Source of the DNA: Faecalibacterium sp. CAG:74
GTDB taxonomy: Bacteria; Bacillota; Clostridia; Christensenellales; Aristaeellaceae
DNA length: 28,166 bases
Assembly (NCBI GenBank): GCA_000437595.1
Contig: FR899850.1
Coordinates: 1-28,166, forward strand
Direction: 5' to 3'
Both the position numbers and the translations under genes were made by a program. Positions 15,590 to 23,416 of this stretch are shown here, piece after piece. Position 1 is the stretch's first letter. The number at the start of each line of letters is the position of its first letter. Below the pieces are notes generated by a model. That model made no database searches, was not told the DNA's origin, and saw nothing but the letters and a program-made list of their open reading frames with translations.

Positions 15590-15770
15590 TTCCTTTTTGC
15601 GCTGCTTTCATTGACGTTCTTTGTATGGTGATGATAATATAATTATTTTATTCTTGAAGTGCTTGATTTTCCTGCATTCTATCGGAATTTTGCTCACATT
15701 CTCATTCTAATTTACCTTGATGATCATCCCTTTGTCCGTCGCATCATTCGCTCTGTCTCAGCGCATTATA
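15590..15770. other. AT-rich spacer between two parS sites
   Basis: About 180 bases clearly richer in A and T than the flanking genes, including a run ATAATATAATTATTTTATTC at 15634-15653. No gene with a ribosome site was found on either strand. The region between addA and recF (15515-15829) otherwise holds only the addA promoter, two parS sites and the recF terminator. Confidence 0.6.
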
Positions 15771-15808
15771 CAAAAACAGCCGGCAGGCACTTTTTTGCCC
15801 GCCAGCCG
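15771..15808 (-). terminator. Terminator of dnaN-recF
   Basis: On the minus strand a 13-pair stem with some G-T pairs (15808-15796 with 15789-15777) around an A-rich loop, followed by TTTTTG. It lies 21 bases after the recF stop codon. Confidence 0.85.
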
Positions 15809-15810
15809 AA

Positions 15811-15826
15811 TGTTTCACGTGGAACA
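15811..15826. promoter_or_regulatory. parS site 3
   Basis: TGTTTCACGTGGAACA, one base from a perfect palindrome, squeezed between the recF stop codon and its terminator. Confidence 0.9.
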
Positions 15827-15829
15827 ATT

Positions 15830-17017
15830 TCATTTTCCGGATGGTTCATCGAGTTCCGGGTCATCCAGCAAATCCGGCTTCATCACTTCATCGCCCGCCG
15901 ACTCTTCCTGAACATGCCCCTCCCCGTCGCTGTCCATCCACACGCGGTAACTCCGTTTTTCTCGGCAGCCGTCAAGGTCGCTTTCGTCCGTGCAGGTGAT
16001 GAATGTCTGCACCCCCTCGATTTCACGCAGCAGCCGCGTGCGCCGCGTCATGTCGAGTTCGCTCATCACGTCGTCGAGCAGCAGAATCGGCGTCTCCCCT
16101 GTCTCTGCGCGGAACGTCTCCAGCTGTGCCAGCTTAATCGCTAACGCTGCCGTGCGGATTTGCCCCTGCGACGCAAACACCTTCATGCTTCGCTCCATCA
16201 GCGAGAGCCCGATGTCCTCGCGGTGAATACCGCAGCCTGCGCCGCCAACGCGAATATCCTCCTGCCTGCTTTTTTTTAGCTCCGCTCGAATCGCCGACAC
16301 GGGATTGCTCGTTTCCGGCACGCACGGCTGATAGGTCATTCTGAACATTTCGTTCGGCCGTCCGCTGATTCGCTCATACTTCTCCGCCGCGATTTTCGCC
16401 AATTGCTTCACTAATTTATCCCGTAAAGGCATGATGATGCCGCAGGGTGTCGCCATTGCTTCTTCAAACGTATCCAGCAGCACCGGATCAGGCGTTATTC
16501 CGCGCTTTGCCTCGCGAAGCAGTGCTGTCCGCTGCTCCAGCGCCTTTTGATACTGCTGAAGCGCGCTGAAATACGCCGTTGACAGCTGTGAAAGCATCAT
16601 ATCGAGCATTCTGCGGCGGATTGCAGGGCCTTCCTTGACCAGCATCAAGTCTTCCGGCGAGAAAATCACGCACTGAACGTGCCCCATCAGCGCTGAAATG
16701 CGTTCTGCGCGCTTGCAGTCAATAAAAACCGTCTTTTTCCGCGCTTCTGATGGCGTTAATTTTACCGCAATTTCTGTTTTGCCGCTTTTTTTGCGAAGCG
16801 TCACGCCAGATGCCGCCATCATTGCGCCTTTCCGCACCACTTCGCGGTCTAATCCTGTGCGGTGTGAGCGTCCAAGGGCGCAATAATGAACGGCTTCCAG
16901 CAGGTTTGTTTTGCCGGAGCCGTTTTGTCCAAGGAGAATATTTACGCCCGGATGAGGGGTCAATATTAGCGAATGGTAGTTGCGGAAGTCCCGCAGCCGA
17001 ATGGTCTCTATCTGCAT
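15830..17017 (-). CDS. recF: DNA replication and repair protein RecF
   Basis: ABC-type ATPase that, with RecO and RecR, loads RecA at gapped DNA. The 395-residue product begins MQIETIRLRDFRNY; Walker A is GQNGSGKTN at 30-38. The signature region FASQGQIRTAALAIKLAQ and Walker B ILLLDDVMSELD lie in the C-terminal third. The last 30 or so residues form an acidic tail (DLLDDPELDEPSGK) beyond the usual fold. The ribosome site is weak. It lies 89 bases after dnaN in the usual order. A GGGCGCAC/GTGCGCCC hairpin (17054-17080) in the gap has no T run and may reduce or process the transcript. Confidence 0.95.
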   Translation of the reverse strand: MQIETIRLRDFRNYHSLILTPHPGVNILLGQNGSGKTNLLEAVHYCALGRSHRTGLDREVVRKGAMMAASGVTLRKKSGKTEIAVKLTPSEARKKTVFIDCKRAERISALMGHVQCVIFSPEDLMLVKEGPAIRRRMLDMMLSQLSTAYFSALQQYQKALEQRTALLREAKRGITPDPVLLDTFEEAMATPCGIIMPLRDKLVKQLAKIAAEKYERISGRPNEMFRMTYQPCVPETSNPVSAIRAELKKSRQEDIRVGGAGCGIHREDIGLSLMERSMKVFASQGQIRTAALAIKLAQLETFRAETGETPILLLDDVMSELDMTRRTRLLREIEGVQTFITCTDESDLDGCREKRSYRVWMDSDGEGHVQEESAGDEVMKPDLLDDPELDEPSGK

Positions 17018-17053
17018 TTTCGTTATGAATCCATATCGGATTGGTCGCGAAAT

Positions 17054-17080
17054 GGGCGCACAGCTTTTCCCCGTGCGCCC
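17054..17080. other. Hairpin between dnaN and recF
   Basis: GGGCGCAC (17054-17061) pairs perfectly with GTGCGCCC (17073-17080). No T run follows on the minus strand, so a full terminator is unlikely. Confidence 0.55.
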
Positions 17081-17106
17081 GGTTTTCTTCCAGCTTTATC
17101 CTCTTA

Positions 17107-18222
17107 TTAGGTGAACACGCGCACCGGCAGAATCAGGTAAAGGTAATCCTCCCCTTCCTGCGGCGCAATCACACACGGGCTGACATTGCTGTTGAAGCGC
17201 ATGCACAGTTTTTCATCCGTGATGTTGCGAATCACGTCGGTGATGTACTTCGCATTGAAGGCGATTTCAATCGGGTCGCCCGTCAGTTCCGTCTCCAGCT
17301 CCTCCAGCACGTCGCCCAACTCCGCGTTCGACGAGATGGCAAGCGTATCACCCGAAAAAGACATGCGAATCAGGTTATTCTTGCCTTCCCGCGCCATCAA
17401 GCTCGCGCGGTCAATGGCGTTCTGCACGCCCACGCGATCCGCCAGCGCCGTCGTGCGGAAGGAAGCAGGCAAAATTTTCCGATAGTCGATGTACTCGCCC
17501 GTCAGCAGCACCGTCGAAAGTGTCGTCGTCCCGAACGATGCCGTCATGCGCGACTGATCAAACACCAGCGTGCAGTATTCATCCGTGTCGCCGAGCACCT
17601 TGCTCATTTCGTTCAGCACACGCCCCGGAATAACTACACGCACATTTTCTTTTCCGCCGGGTAGCTCAAAGGGCATAACCGCCTTCTGAATCGCCAGCCG
17701 GAAGCCGTCCAGCGCCACCAGGCGCGCTTCGGTGGGCTCAACCTCCAGCAGGCATCCTGTTAAAATCTGGCGGTTATCTTCCGTTGCAATCGCGAACACA
17801 ACACGGGAAATCATTTCCTTCAATTTATCCTGCGGAATGCGGACGGTCGTGCCCTCCGCCACACGCGCCATCTCCGGATAATCAGTCGGATTCATGCCCG
17901 CCAGATTCGATTTCGAGGATAAGCAGCGAATCGATGCCGCATGATTTTCGCCCACGCGGATGGTCACTTCCCCGCCGGGCAGCTTGCGGCTCAGTTCCGT
18001 AAACAGGCGGCCCGGCAGAACAGCTGTGCCTTCCTCTTTCACGTCCGCCAGAATCGACATTTCAATAGAAAGGTTGCCGTCAGAGCAGGTCAGTTTCACA
18101 TGCTCGCCCACGGCGGAAAGGTGCACGCCCTCTAAAATCTGTTTTGTCGGACGAGCCGACAGGGCGCGGGTAACGGTATTCAAGCCGTCCAGCAGCAGTT
18201 GAACATTGGTAGTAAATTGCAT
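17107..18222 (-). CDS. dnaN: DNA polymerase III beta subunit (sliding clamp)
   Basis: Ring-shaped clamp that tethers DNA polymerase to the template. The 371-residue product has three clamp domains of about 120 residues. It starts MQFTTNVQLLLDGLNTVTRA and ends YLYLILPVRVF, the normal C-terminus; LPGRLFTELSRKLPGGEV and FAIATEDNRQILTGCL are typical of the family. The start at 18222 has GGGAGGG upstream; longer in-frame starts run into the origin. A TATAAT (18261-18256, minus strand) lies 34 bases upstream but without a clear -35 box. dnaA, which usually precedes dnaN, is missing from this position. Confidence 0.97.
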   Translation of the reverse strand: MQFTTNVQLLLDGLNTVTRALSARPTKQILEGVHLSAVGEHVKLTCSDGNLSIEMSILADVKEEGTAVLPGRLFTELSRKLPGGEVTIRVGENHAASIRCLSSKSNLAGMNPTDYPEMARVAEGTTVRIPQDKLKEMISRVVFAIATEDNRQILTGCLLEVEPTEARLVALDGFRLAIQKAVMPFELPGGKENVRVVIPGRVLNEMSKVLGDTDEYCTLVFDQSRMTASFGTTTLSTVLLTGEYIDYRKILPASFRTTALADRVGVQNAIDRASLMAREGKNNLIRMSFSGDTLAISSNAELGDVLEELETELTGDPIEIAFNAKYITDVIRNITDEKLCMRFNSNVSPCVIAPQEGEDYLYLILPVRVFT

Positions 18223-18255
18223 GGCGCGAAGCCCTCCCATGAGAGAATGCAGGGA

Positions 18256-18301
18256 ATTATATTTCCGCAGTCGTAGTAGGGGATGTGGATGCTGTGGATA
18301 A
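18256..18301. other. Basal origin unwinding element: DnaA boxes, GC cluster, DnaA-trios, AT-rich stretch
   Basis: From right to left: exact box TGTGGATAA (18293-18301), an abutting weaker box TGTGGATGC (18284-18292), GGGG (18279-18282), then TAGTAG (18274-18279) preceded by CAGTCG (18268-18273), then ATTATATTT (18256-18264). Read 3' to 5' on the plus strand, the triplets are GAT-GAT-GCT-GAC directly after the GC cluster. This is the order described for the Bacillus subtilis unwinding element with 3'-GAT DnaA-trios. Confidence 0.75.
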
Positions 18302-18657
18302 CCCCTTTCCCGCTTGATTTTGCAAGGGTTTGTCCACAAGGATAACGCTGTGGATATCCAGCCTGCTTCTCCACAGCGCTGTGGACACGGCGGTTGCGCT
18401 CCAGTCAGGGAATCCCCTCTGACTCTGTATATTCGAGTTCCTGAAGGGGGATTCCTGCCTGTTTTCCAAGAAAATCTCGATTTTTTTCGCAATGAAGTTG
18501 CAAGAAATCCTGCAAAACGTGGAATTTCCGGCTTATCCACCGTATCCACAGGCTGCACATTCCACCGTTTGTGGATATTTCCAGCGGGTGATTACGGGAA
18601 CTTTCGGCAAAACCTGCGGAGATTCCACAGCTTTTCCACAAGTTTGGCTGTGGATAA
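18284..18657. other. oriC: Chromosomal replication origin, DnaA-box array
   Basis: Two exact boxes (18293-18301, 18649-18657) and at least six with one mismatch: TTGTCCACA 18330-18338, TGTGGATAT 18349-18357 and 18570-18578, TTATCCACC 18533-18541, GTATCCACA 18542-18550, and TTTTCCACA 18632-18640. They point in both directions. TCCACAGCGCTGTGGA (18370-18385) is a perfect palindrome made of two facing half-boxes. GGAATCCCC (18409-18417) can pair with GGGGATTCC (18447-18455). The array fills the gap between dnaN (left) and the RpiB-like gene (right), and genes diverge on both sides. The bulk of the 668-bp gap without genes is explained by this array. Confidence 0.85.
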
Positions 18658-18722
18658 TTTCCCTGCCCTCTCTGCCCCTGAAAATGGCGAATAACCCGCT
18701 GGTTAATCACTTTTTTCGGACA

Positions 18723-18760
18723 CCTGCGAAAGGAAAAACGCCATGTAACCTTTTCGCAGG
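18723..18760. other. Hairpin at the right edge of the origin
   Basis: CCTGCGAAAGG (18723-18733) pairs with CCTTTTCGCAGG (18749-18760) apart from one bulged base. There is no T run on either strand. It separates the DnaA boxes from the promoter at 18818. Confidence 0.6.
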
Positions 18761-18817
18761 CACATGAAAGCGCTGCAGAATTCCCTGCAAAATTTTGAAG
18801 GATGCATGGCAAGCAGG

Positions 18818-18846
18818 TTGCAAATTTTCCGCGCGCGTGATAAAAT
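18818..18846 (+). promoter_or_regulatory. Promoter of the RpiB-like gene
   Basis: TTGCAA (18818-18823), 17-bp spacer, TAAAAT (18841-18846), with TG one base before the -10 box. Confidence 0.8.
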
Positions 18847-18890
18847 TAGAATGGAAAAACGTCTGCGGACGAAATGGAGGAAAAGAAACG

Positions 18891-19526
18891 ATGAGAATTG
18901 CGCTGATTAACGAGAACAGCCAGGCCGCCAAAAACGCGATGATTGAAGGTGTGCTGCGCAAGGTGGTTGAACCGATGGGCCATGAAGTGGTGAACTACGG
19001 CATGTACACAGCGGAGGACGAATGCCAGCTGACGTATGTGAAGGCAGGGCTTTTGGCGTCGCTGCTTTTGGAAACGGGTGCGGCGGATTATGTCGTGACT
19101 GGCTGCGGAACGGGCGAAGGCGCGATGCTGGCGTGCAACTCGTTCCCCGGCGTGCTGTGCGGGCATGTGGTGGATCCGTCGGACGGCTACATGTTTGCGC
19201 AGATCAACGACGGCAACTGTGTGGCGCTGCCGTTCGCCAAAGACTTCGGCTGGGGTGCGGAGCTGAAATTGGAGATGATTTTCCAGCAGCTGTTTGGTTT
19301 CGGGCATGGCAATGGCTATCCGAAGGAGCGTGTTGTGCCGGAGCAGCGGAATAAAAAGATTCTGGACGGTGTGAAGAAGGTAACGTATCGTCCGCTGCTG
19401 GATATTTTGAAGGATTTGGATCAGGATTTTGTGAAGGAAACGATTTCCGGCGAGCATTTCGCGGAATATTTCTACCGCGACAGCAAGGACGAAGCAATAA
19501 AAGCATACTTGAAGGAACTGCACTAA
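18891..19526 (+). CDS. RpiB/LacA/LacB family sugar-phosphate isomerase
   Basis: Aldose-ketose isomerase fold of the ribose-5-phosphate isomerase B family. The 211-residue product begins MRIALINENSQ and carries VVTGCGTGEGAMLACNSFPG, with Cys72 at the place of the catalytic cysteine of RpiB (CGTGxG motif). It is about 60 residues longer than typical RpiB (about 150) because of a C-terminal extension (HGNGYPKERVVPEQRNKKI and onward). It therefore belongs to the longer, less studied subgroup, and its sugar is unknown. The start at 18891 has GGAGG at 18876-18880. It stands where dnaA or another replication gene might be expected. Confidence 0.85.
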   Translation: MRIALINENSQAAKNAMIEGVLRKVVEPMGHEVVNYGMYTAEDECQLTYVKAGLLASLLLETGAADYVVTGCGTGEGAMLACNSFPGVLCGHVVDPSDGYMFAQINDGNCVALPFAKDFGWGAELKLEMIFQQLFGFGHGNGYPKERVVPEQRNKKILDGVKKVTYRPLLDILKDLDQDFVKETISGEHFAEYFYRDSKDEAIKAYLKELH

Positions 19527-19690
19527 GGCAACACCGACAATTCGGCGGCGCGTCGGACGATGTCTTTTCCGCCATCTGCGGCATGCAAATTCCTCGATTT
19601 ATACGATTTTCCGATTCATCTGCGAATCTGTTTTACAGTATACAGGATAAGCCCACTGCGACCGCGCCATAGCAAGGAGGAATTAAAAAC

Positions 19691-20806
19691 ATGAAGACAA
19701 AACATCACCCGCTTCGAACGATTCTGCTGTCCCTGCTGATTCTTTTGCTGCTGGTCATTGTCGTTTTTGTCGGCTTTTACTTTACCCGCTTGCAGACGAT
19801 TCAGAGCATTGAGCAAATAACAGACTATGATGATGGTTACAACCTATACCGCATGAATGTGCAGTACGATTATAGTCTGGATCGTGTAATTGCATATGGC
19901 ATTACGGATAATCAGACGATGCTGGATGCAATTTTGAAGGAGGCATTGCCGCTTCTGCCCGTCAGCATGAAGGTGCCGAATTACGGCTGTACGGCGTTTA
20001 CGCTGACGGATACGGATGGCAGCGTGCATATGGGGCGCAACTATGATTTCAAACGAGATACGTCCGCGATGCTGGTATACTGTGCGCCAAAGGATGGCTA
20101 TCGGTCTGTCGCCTTTGCTGCGCTGGATAATGTGGGCGCGAATATACCGGATGAAAGCCTGAAAAAGAAGTTAGCAACCCTTACTGCGCCGTTTATCTGT
20201 CTGGATGGCATGAATGAAAAGGGCGTTTCGATTGCGGTGCTGACGCTGGACAGTGAGCCGGTTCATCAGAATACAGGAAAGCCGACGATTGCGACCACGC
20301 TGGCGATTCGTCTTGTGCTGGATCGTGCAGCAACGACAGAAGAGGCTGTGCAGCTGCTCAGCAGCTATGATATGTTTGCTTCGTCGGGGCGCGATTATCA
20401 TTTCTACATTACAGACGCCAGCGGCGATGGGCGTGTCGTGGAATACGACTGCGAGAAGGAGACTCGTCCGCTTGTTGCAACGCCAATGGAAGCCATCACG
20501 AATTTCTACGGTCTGTACCGAGACAAGGTGCTTCCGAATCAGCGTAATGGCATTTACGGTCATGGCAGGGAACGCTATGATGCGGTTATGAAAGTGCTGG
20601 AAGAACAGGCGGAAGGGTATACCAATGACACCGTATGGGATGCGCTGAAAGCATCGTCGCAAGAACCGAACCCCGTGGACATCACGAGCAATACCCAGTG
20701 GTCGATTGCGTATAACAATACCGGCTTGACGGCAGAAATCGTGATTCGCCGCCATTGGGACGAAATAATTTCGTATTCCATGTCGCAGAATGATGTGACG
20801 CGATAA
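19691..20806 (+). CDS. Membrane-anchored linear-amide C-N hydrolase (acyltransferase/choloylglycine-hydrolase-like, Ntn type)
   Basis: Probably cleaves a linear amide bond outside the cell. The 371-residue product has one N-terminal hydrophobic helix (about 9-32, LLSLLILLLLVIVVFVGFYF). A domain of the peptidase C45/AAT or linear amide C-N hydrolase group follows. NYGCTAF places a candidate nucleophile at Cys100; then MGRNYDF (the GRNxD motif), CLDGMNEKGVSIAVL, and NTGKPTIATTLAIRLVLD, NTQWSIAYN near the end are family-like. Cys100 is internal, so activation by cleavage before it would be needed; whether this occurs is unknown. The substrate could be a bile salt, an N-acyl amino acid or a beta-lactam, and the sequence does not decide. 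AAGGAGG at 19674-19680. The next gene starts 25 bases later, so a two-gene operon with the beta-galactosidase is likely. Confidence 0.8.
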   Translation: MKTKHHPLRTILLSLLILLLLVIVVFVGFYFTRLQTIQSIEQITDYDDGYNLYRMNVQYDYSLDRVIAYGITDNQTMLDAILKEALPLLPVSMKVPNYGCTAFTLTDTDGSVHMGRNYDFKRDTSAMLVYCAPKDGYRSVAFAALDNVGANIPDESLKKKLATLTAPFICLDGMNEKGVSIAVLTLDSEPVHQNTGKPTIATTLAIRLVLDRAATTEEAVQLLSSYDMFASSGRDYHFYITDASGDGRVVEYDCEKETRPLVATPMEAITNFYGLYRDKVLPNQRNGIYGHGRERYDAVMKVLEEQAEGYTNDTVWDALKASSQEPNPVDITSNTQWSIAYNNTGLTAEIVIRRHWDEIISYSMSQNDVTR

Positions 20807-20831
20807 GCAATGATTTGGAGGAATCTGCCCT

Positions 20832-22862
20832 ATGACAGAAGCATCTTCCCTGACGCCGCGCTTCCCGGTTTTCCTGCACGGCGGCGACTATAACCCTGAC
20901 CAGTGGCTGGATCATCCGGAAATTCTGGAACAGGACATCGAGCTGATGCATAAGGCACATGTGAACTGTGTGTCGATTGCGATTTTCGCGTGGGCGCGGC
21001 TGGAGCCGGAGGACGGCGTGTACGACTTTGCGTGGCTGGACGAAGTCATCGACCGGCTGTGGCGCGGCGGCATCCACATCATTCTGGCAACGCCGTCGGG
21101 GGCGCGTCCGGCGTGGATGGCGCAGAAGTACCCCGAAGTCCTGCGTGTGAATCAGCACTACGAGCGCTACCACTTCGGCGGACGGCACAATCACTGCCTG
21201 ACCAGCCCGGTTTACCGCCGCAAGGTACGGGAGATGGACACGGCGCTGGCGCAGCGGTATGCGCATCATCCGGCAGTCATCCTCTGGCACCTGTCCAACG
21301 AGTTTTCCGGCGACTGCTACTGCCCGCTGTGTCAGGAAAAATTCCGCCAGTGGCTGAAAAAGCGCTATGGAACGCTGGAAAATCTCAATCAGGCGTGGTG
21401 GACATCGTTCTGGAGCCACCGCTACACCGACTGGTCGCAGGTGGAAGCGCCCGGTGAAATGGCGGAAACCAGCACCAACGGCATGTTTATCGACTGGCGG
21501 CGCTTCTCCACCCATCAGTGCAAGACGTTCATGATGGCGGAGCGCGACGCGGTTCAGGCGGTGGATGCGACGCTGAAGTGCACGGCGAACCTGATGGAGC
21601 GTTTCTGGGATTACGACTATTTCTCCCTTGCGGAGGGCATGGACGTTGTCTCGTGGGACAGCTATCCCGCGTGGCATTCAGGGGATGATGTGGCGAAAGC
21701 AGCGGAGTTTGCCATGAACCACGACATCATGCGTTCGCTGAAAAATCAGCCATTCCTGCTCATGGAATCGACGCCCTCGCAGGTTAACTGGAAGCCCGTC
21801 AACAAGCTCAAACGCCCCGGAATGCACCTCTTGTCCTCCTTGCAGGCAGTGGCGCATGGCAGCCAAAGCGTCTGCTACTTCCAGTGGCGCAAGGGGCGTG
21901 GCGCGGCGGAGCAGTTCCACGGCGCGGTCGTTGACCACGACGGGCGCGGCGATACCCGCGTTTTCCGCGATGTGACGCAGGTCGGTCAGGCGCTGGAGAC
22001 GCTGCAGCCCCTGTACAGCAAGCCAAACGCCCCCGCGAAGGCGTGTATCCTCTTTGACTGGAGCAACTGGTGGGCGATTGACTACGCGCAGACGGGGCAG
22101 AAGGGCAACATGCGCTACTTTGACAGCGTGAATATGCACTATCGCGCGCTGTGGGAGCAGGGCATTGCGGTGGATTTCCGCGATATGCGCCCCTGTACTG
22201 ATTTGAGCCAGTACTGGCTGGTCGTTGCGCCGATGCTCTTCCTGATGAAGGAGGGCTTCTCCCAAAAGCTGCGCGCGTTTGTCGAAAACGGCGGCACGCT
22301 GCTGATGACGTATTTCTCCGGCGTGGTGGATGACAGCGGGCTGGCGTATCTGGGCGGCGCGCCGCATGACCTGACGGATGTGCTGGGCGTGCGCGCGACA
22401 GAACTGGATGCGCTCTACCCGCAGGATGTGCAGCATATGGTTTTCCCGGACGGGCGGCGCTATGCGGTGCATGAACTATGCGAGCTGCCGGAGAAGCACG
22501 ATGCGCAGGTGCTGGCGGAGTACGGCGAGGACTTCTATGCAGGACTTCCCTGCCTGACGAAGCATGCCTTCGGCGCGGGGCAGGCGTACTATCTGGCGGC
22601 AAAGCCGGAGCAGGACGGACTGGATGCGATTTACACCGCGATTGCGGCGGAGCTTTCGCTGCCCAAGGCGATGCAGGAGAAGCTGCCGACCGGGGTGATT
22701 GCGACGGAGCGCGGCGGCGCGGCGTTTGTGCAGAATTATTCGGGCAAAACGCAGCAGGTCACGCTGGACGGCAGCTATGAGGAGATGCTGACGGGCGAGG
22801 TGCTGTCTGGCACGCAGGAGATGCCGATGAATGGTATTTGGGTGCTGAAAAAGCAAGCCTGA
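20832..22862 (+). CDS. Beta-galactosidase, glycoside hydrolase family 42
   Basis: Hydrolyses terminal beta-galactosides in the cytoplasm (no signal peptide). The 676-residue product has the GH42 layout: TIM barrel (about 10-390) starting LHGGDYNPDQWLD, a trimerisation domain (about 395-600) and a small beta domain. Glu157 in WHLSNEFSG is the acid/base and Glu312 in FLLMESTPS the nucleophile. DCYCPLCQ shortly after Glu157 is the zinc-binding cysteine cluster seen in many GH42 enzymes. GGAGG at 20818-20822 fixes the start. Repeat copy 3 begins directly after the stop codon and may supply the terminator. Plausible substrates are galacto-oligosaccharides or galactan fragments; no permease is nearby. 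Confidence 0.95.
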   Translation: MTEASSLTPRFPVFLHGGDYNPDQWLDHPEILEQDIELMHKAHVNCVSIAIFAWARLEPEDGVYDFAWLDEVIDRLWRGGIHIILATPSGARPAWMAQKYPEVLRVNQHYERYHFGGRHNHCLTSPVYRRKVREMDTALAQRYAHHPAVILWHLSNEFSGDCYCPLCQEKFRQWLKKRYGTLENLNQAWWTSFWSHRYTDWSQVEAPGEMAETSTNGMFIDWRRFSTHQCKTFMMAERDAVQAVDATLKCTANLMERFWDYDYFSLAEGMDVVSWDSYPAWHSGDDVAKAAEFAMNHDIMRSLKNQPFLLMESTPSQVNWKPVNKLKRPGMHLLSSLQAVAHGSQSVCYFQWRKGRGAAEQFHGAVVDHDGRGDTRVFRDVTQVGQALETLQPLYSKPNAPAKACILFDWSNWWAIDYAQTGQKGNMRYFDSVNMHYRALWEQGIAVDFRDMRPCTDLSQYWLVVAPMLFLMKEGFSQKLRAFVENGGTLLMTYFSGVVDDSGLAYLGGAPHDLTDVLGVRATELDALYPQDVQHMVFPDGRRYAVHELCELPEKHDAQVLAEYGEDFYAGLPCLTKHAFGAGQAYYLAAKPEQDGLDAIYTAIAAELSLPKAMQEKLPTGVIATERGGAAFVQNYSGKTQQVTLDGSYEEMLTGEVLSGTQEMPMNGIWVLKKQA

Positions 22863-22869
22863 TGCAGTC

Positions 22870-23250
22870 TTGACGCAGGGATTTCGCCTCTGCGGAGGCG
22901 ACAAGGGGGCAATGAAAACAGACGAATGTCTGCGGTCGCCCCCTTGACCCCTTCGGCGCGGATACTCCCATGCGGCTTGATTTTTGTTGTTGCTTTGGGA
23001 AACGAAAAGCACACCAACTAAAAAGCAACGATAACAGCCAATAAACTTAGATGGGGATGCGAAGCAGTCCAGAGGGCGAGCGCAAAGCCCTCTGGTCGCT
23101 CCCGCAGGAGCGAAATCCCTGCATAAACACGCGGGCACAGCCTGAAAGTGTTACCAACTGAATCGCGCGAAAGGGTCAAGGGAGGAACTCCCTTGCAGGG
23201 TGCAGGGACAGCGTCCCTGCTGGGGTCAAGGGGCAACGCCCCTTGGGTCT
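22870..23250 (+). repeat. Dispersed hairpin-rich intergenic element, copy 3 (longest)
   Basis: Modules in order: CGCCTC-TGC-GGAGGCG hairpin (22885-22902), CAAGGGGGC/GCCCCCTTG stem with an inner CAGAC/GTCTG (about 22900-22950), and a linker of about 175 bases. The linker contains a further CGCTCC-CGCA-GGAGCG hairpin (about 23095-23112). Then come ATAAACACGCGG (23123-23134), the 18-bp spacer, ACCAACTGAATCGCGC (about 23153-23168), AAGGGTCAAGGGAGG, a GCAGGGAC/GTCCCTGC hairpin (23202-23220) and a CAAGGGGC/GCCCCTTG hairpin (23227-23245). The gene-free stretch 22863-23416 consists of this element, about 90 unremarkable bases and the promoter of the foldase gene. Confidence 0.85.
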
Positions 23251-23338
23251 CCCCTCGTTCCCCTTCCACACAATCGTCACAATTGCAACGGCAGTGCAAG
23301 GAAAGTGTGAATTTGCTGTAACAAGTGGGGCGAAAAGG

Positions 23339-23367
23339 TTGCGCGCGGGGAAAAAGCGTGCCATAAT
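23339..23367 (+). promoter_or_regulatory. Promoter of the SurA/PrsA-like gene
   Basis: TTGCGC (23339-23344), 17-bp spacer, CATAAT (23362-23367), with TG one base before the -10 box. Confidence 0.75.
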
Positions 23368-23416
23368 AGAGAACGAGAAAGCCCGATGAAACGGGTGTGA
23401 AAGGAAGTTCAAGCTC

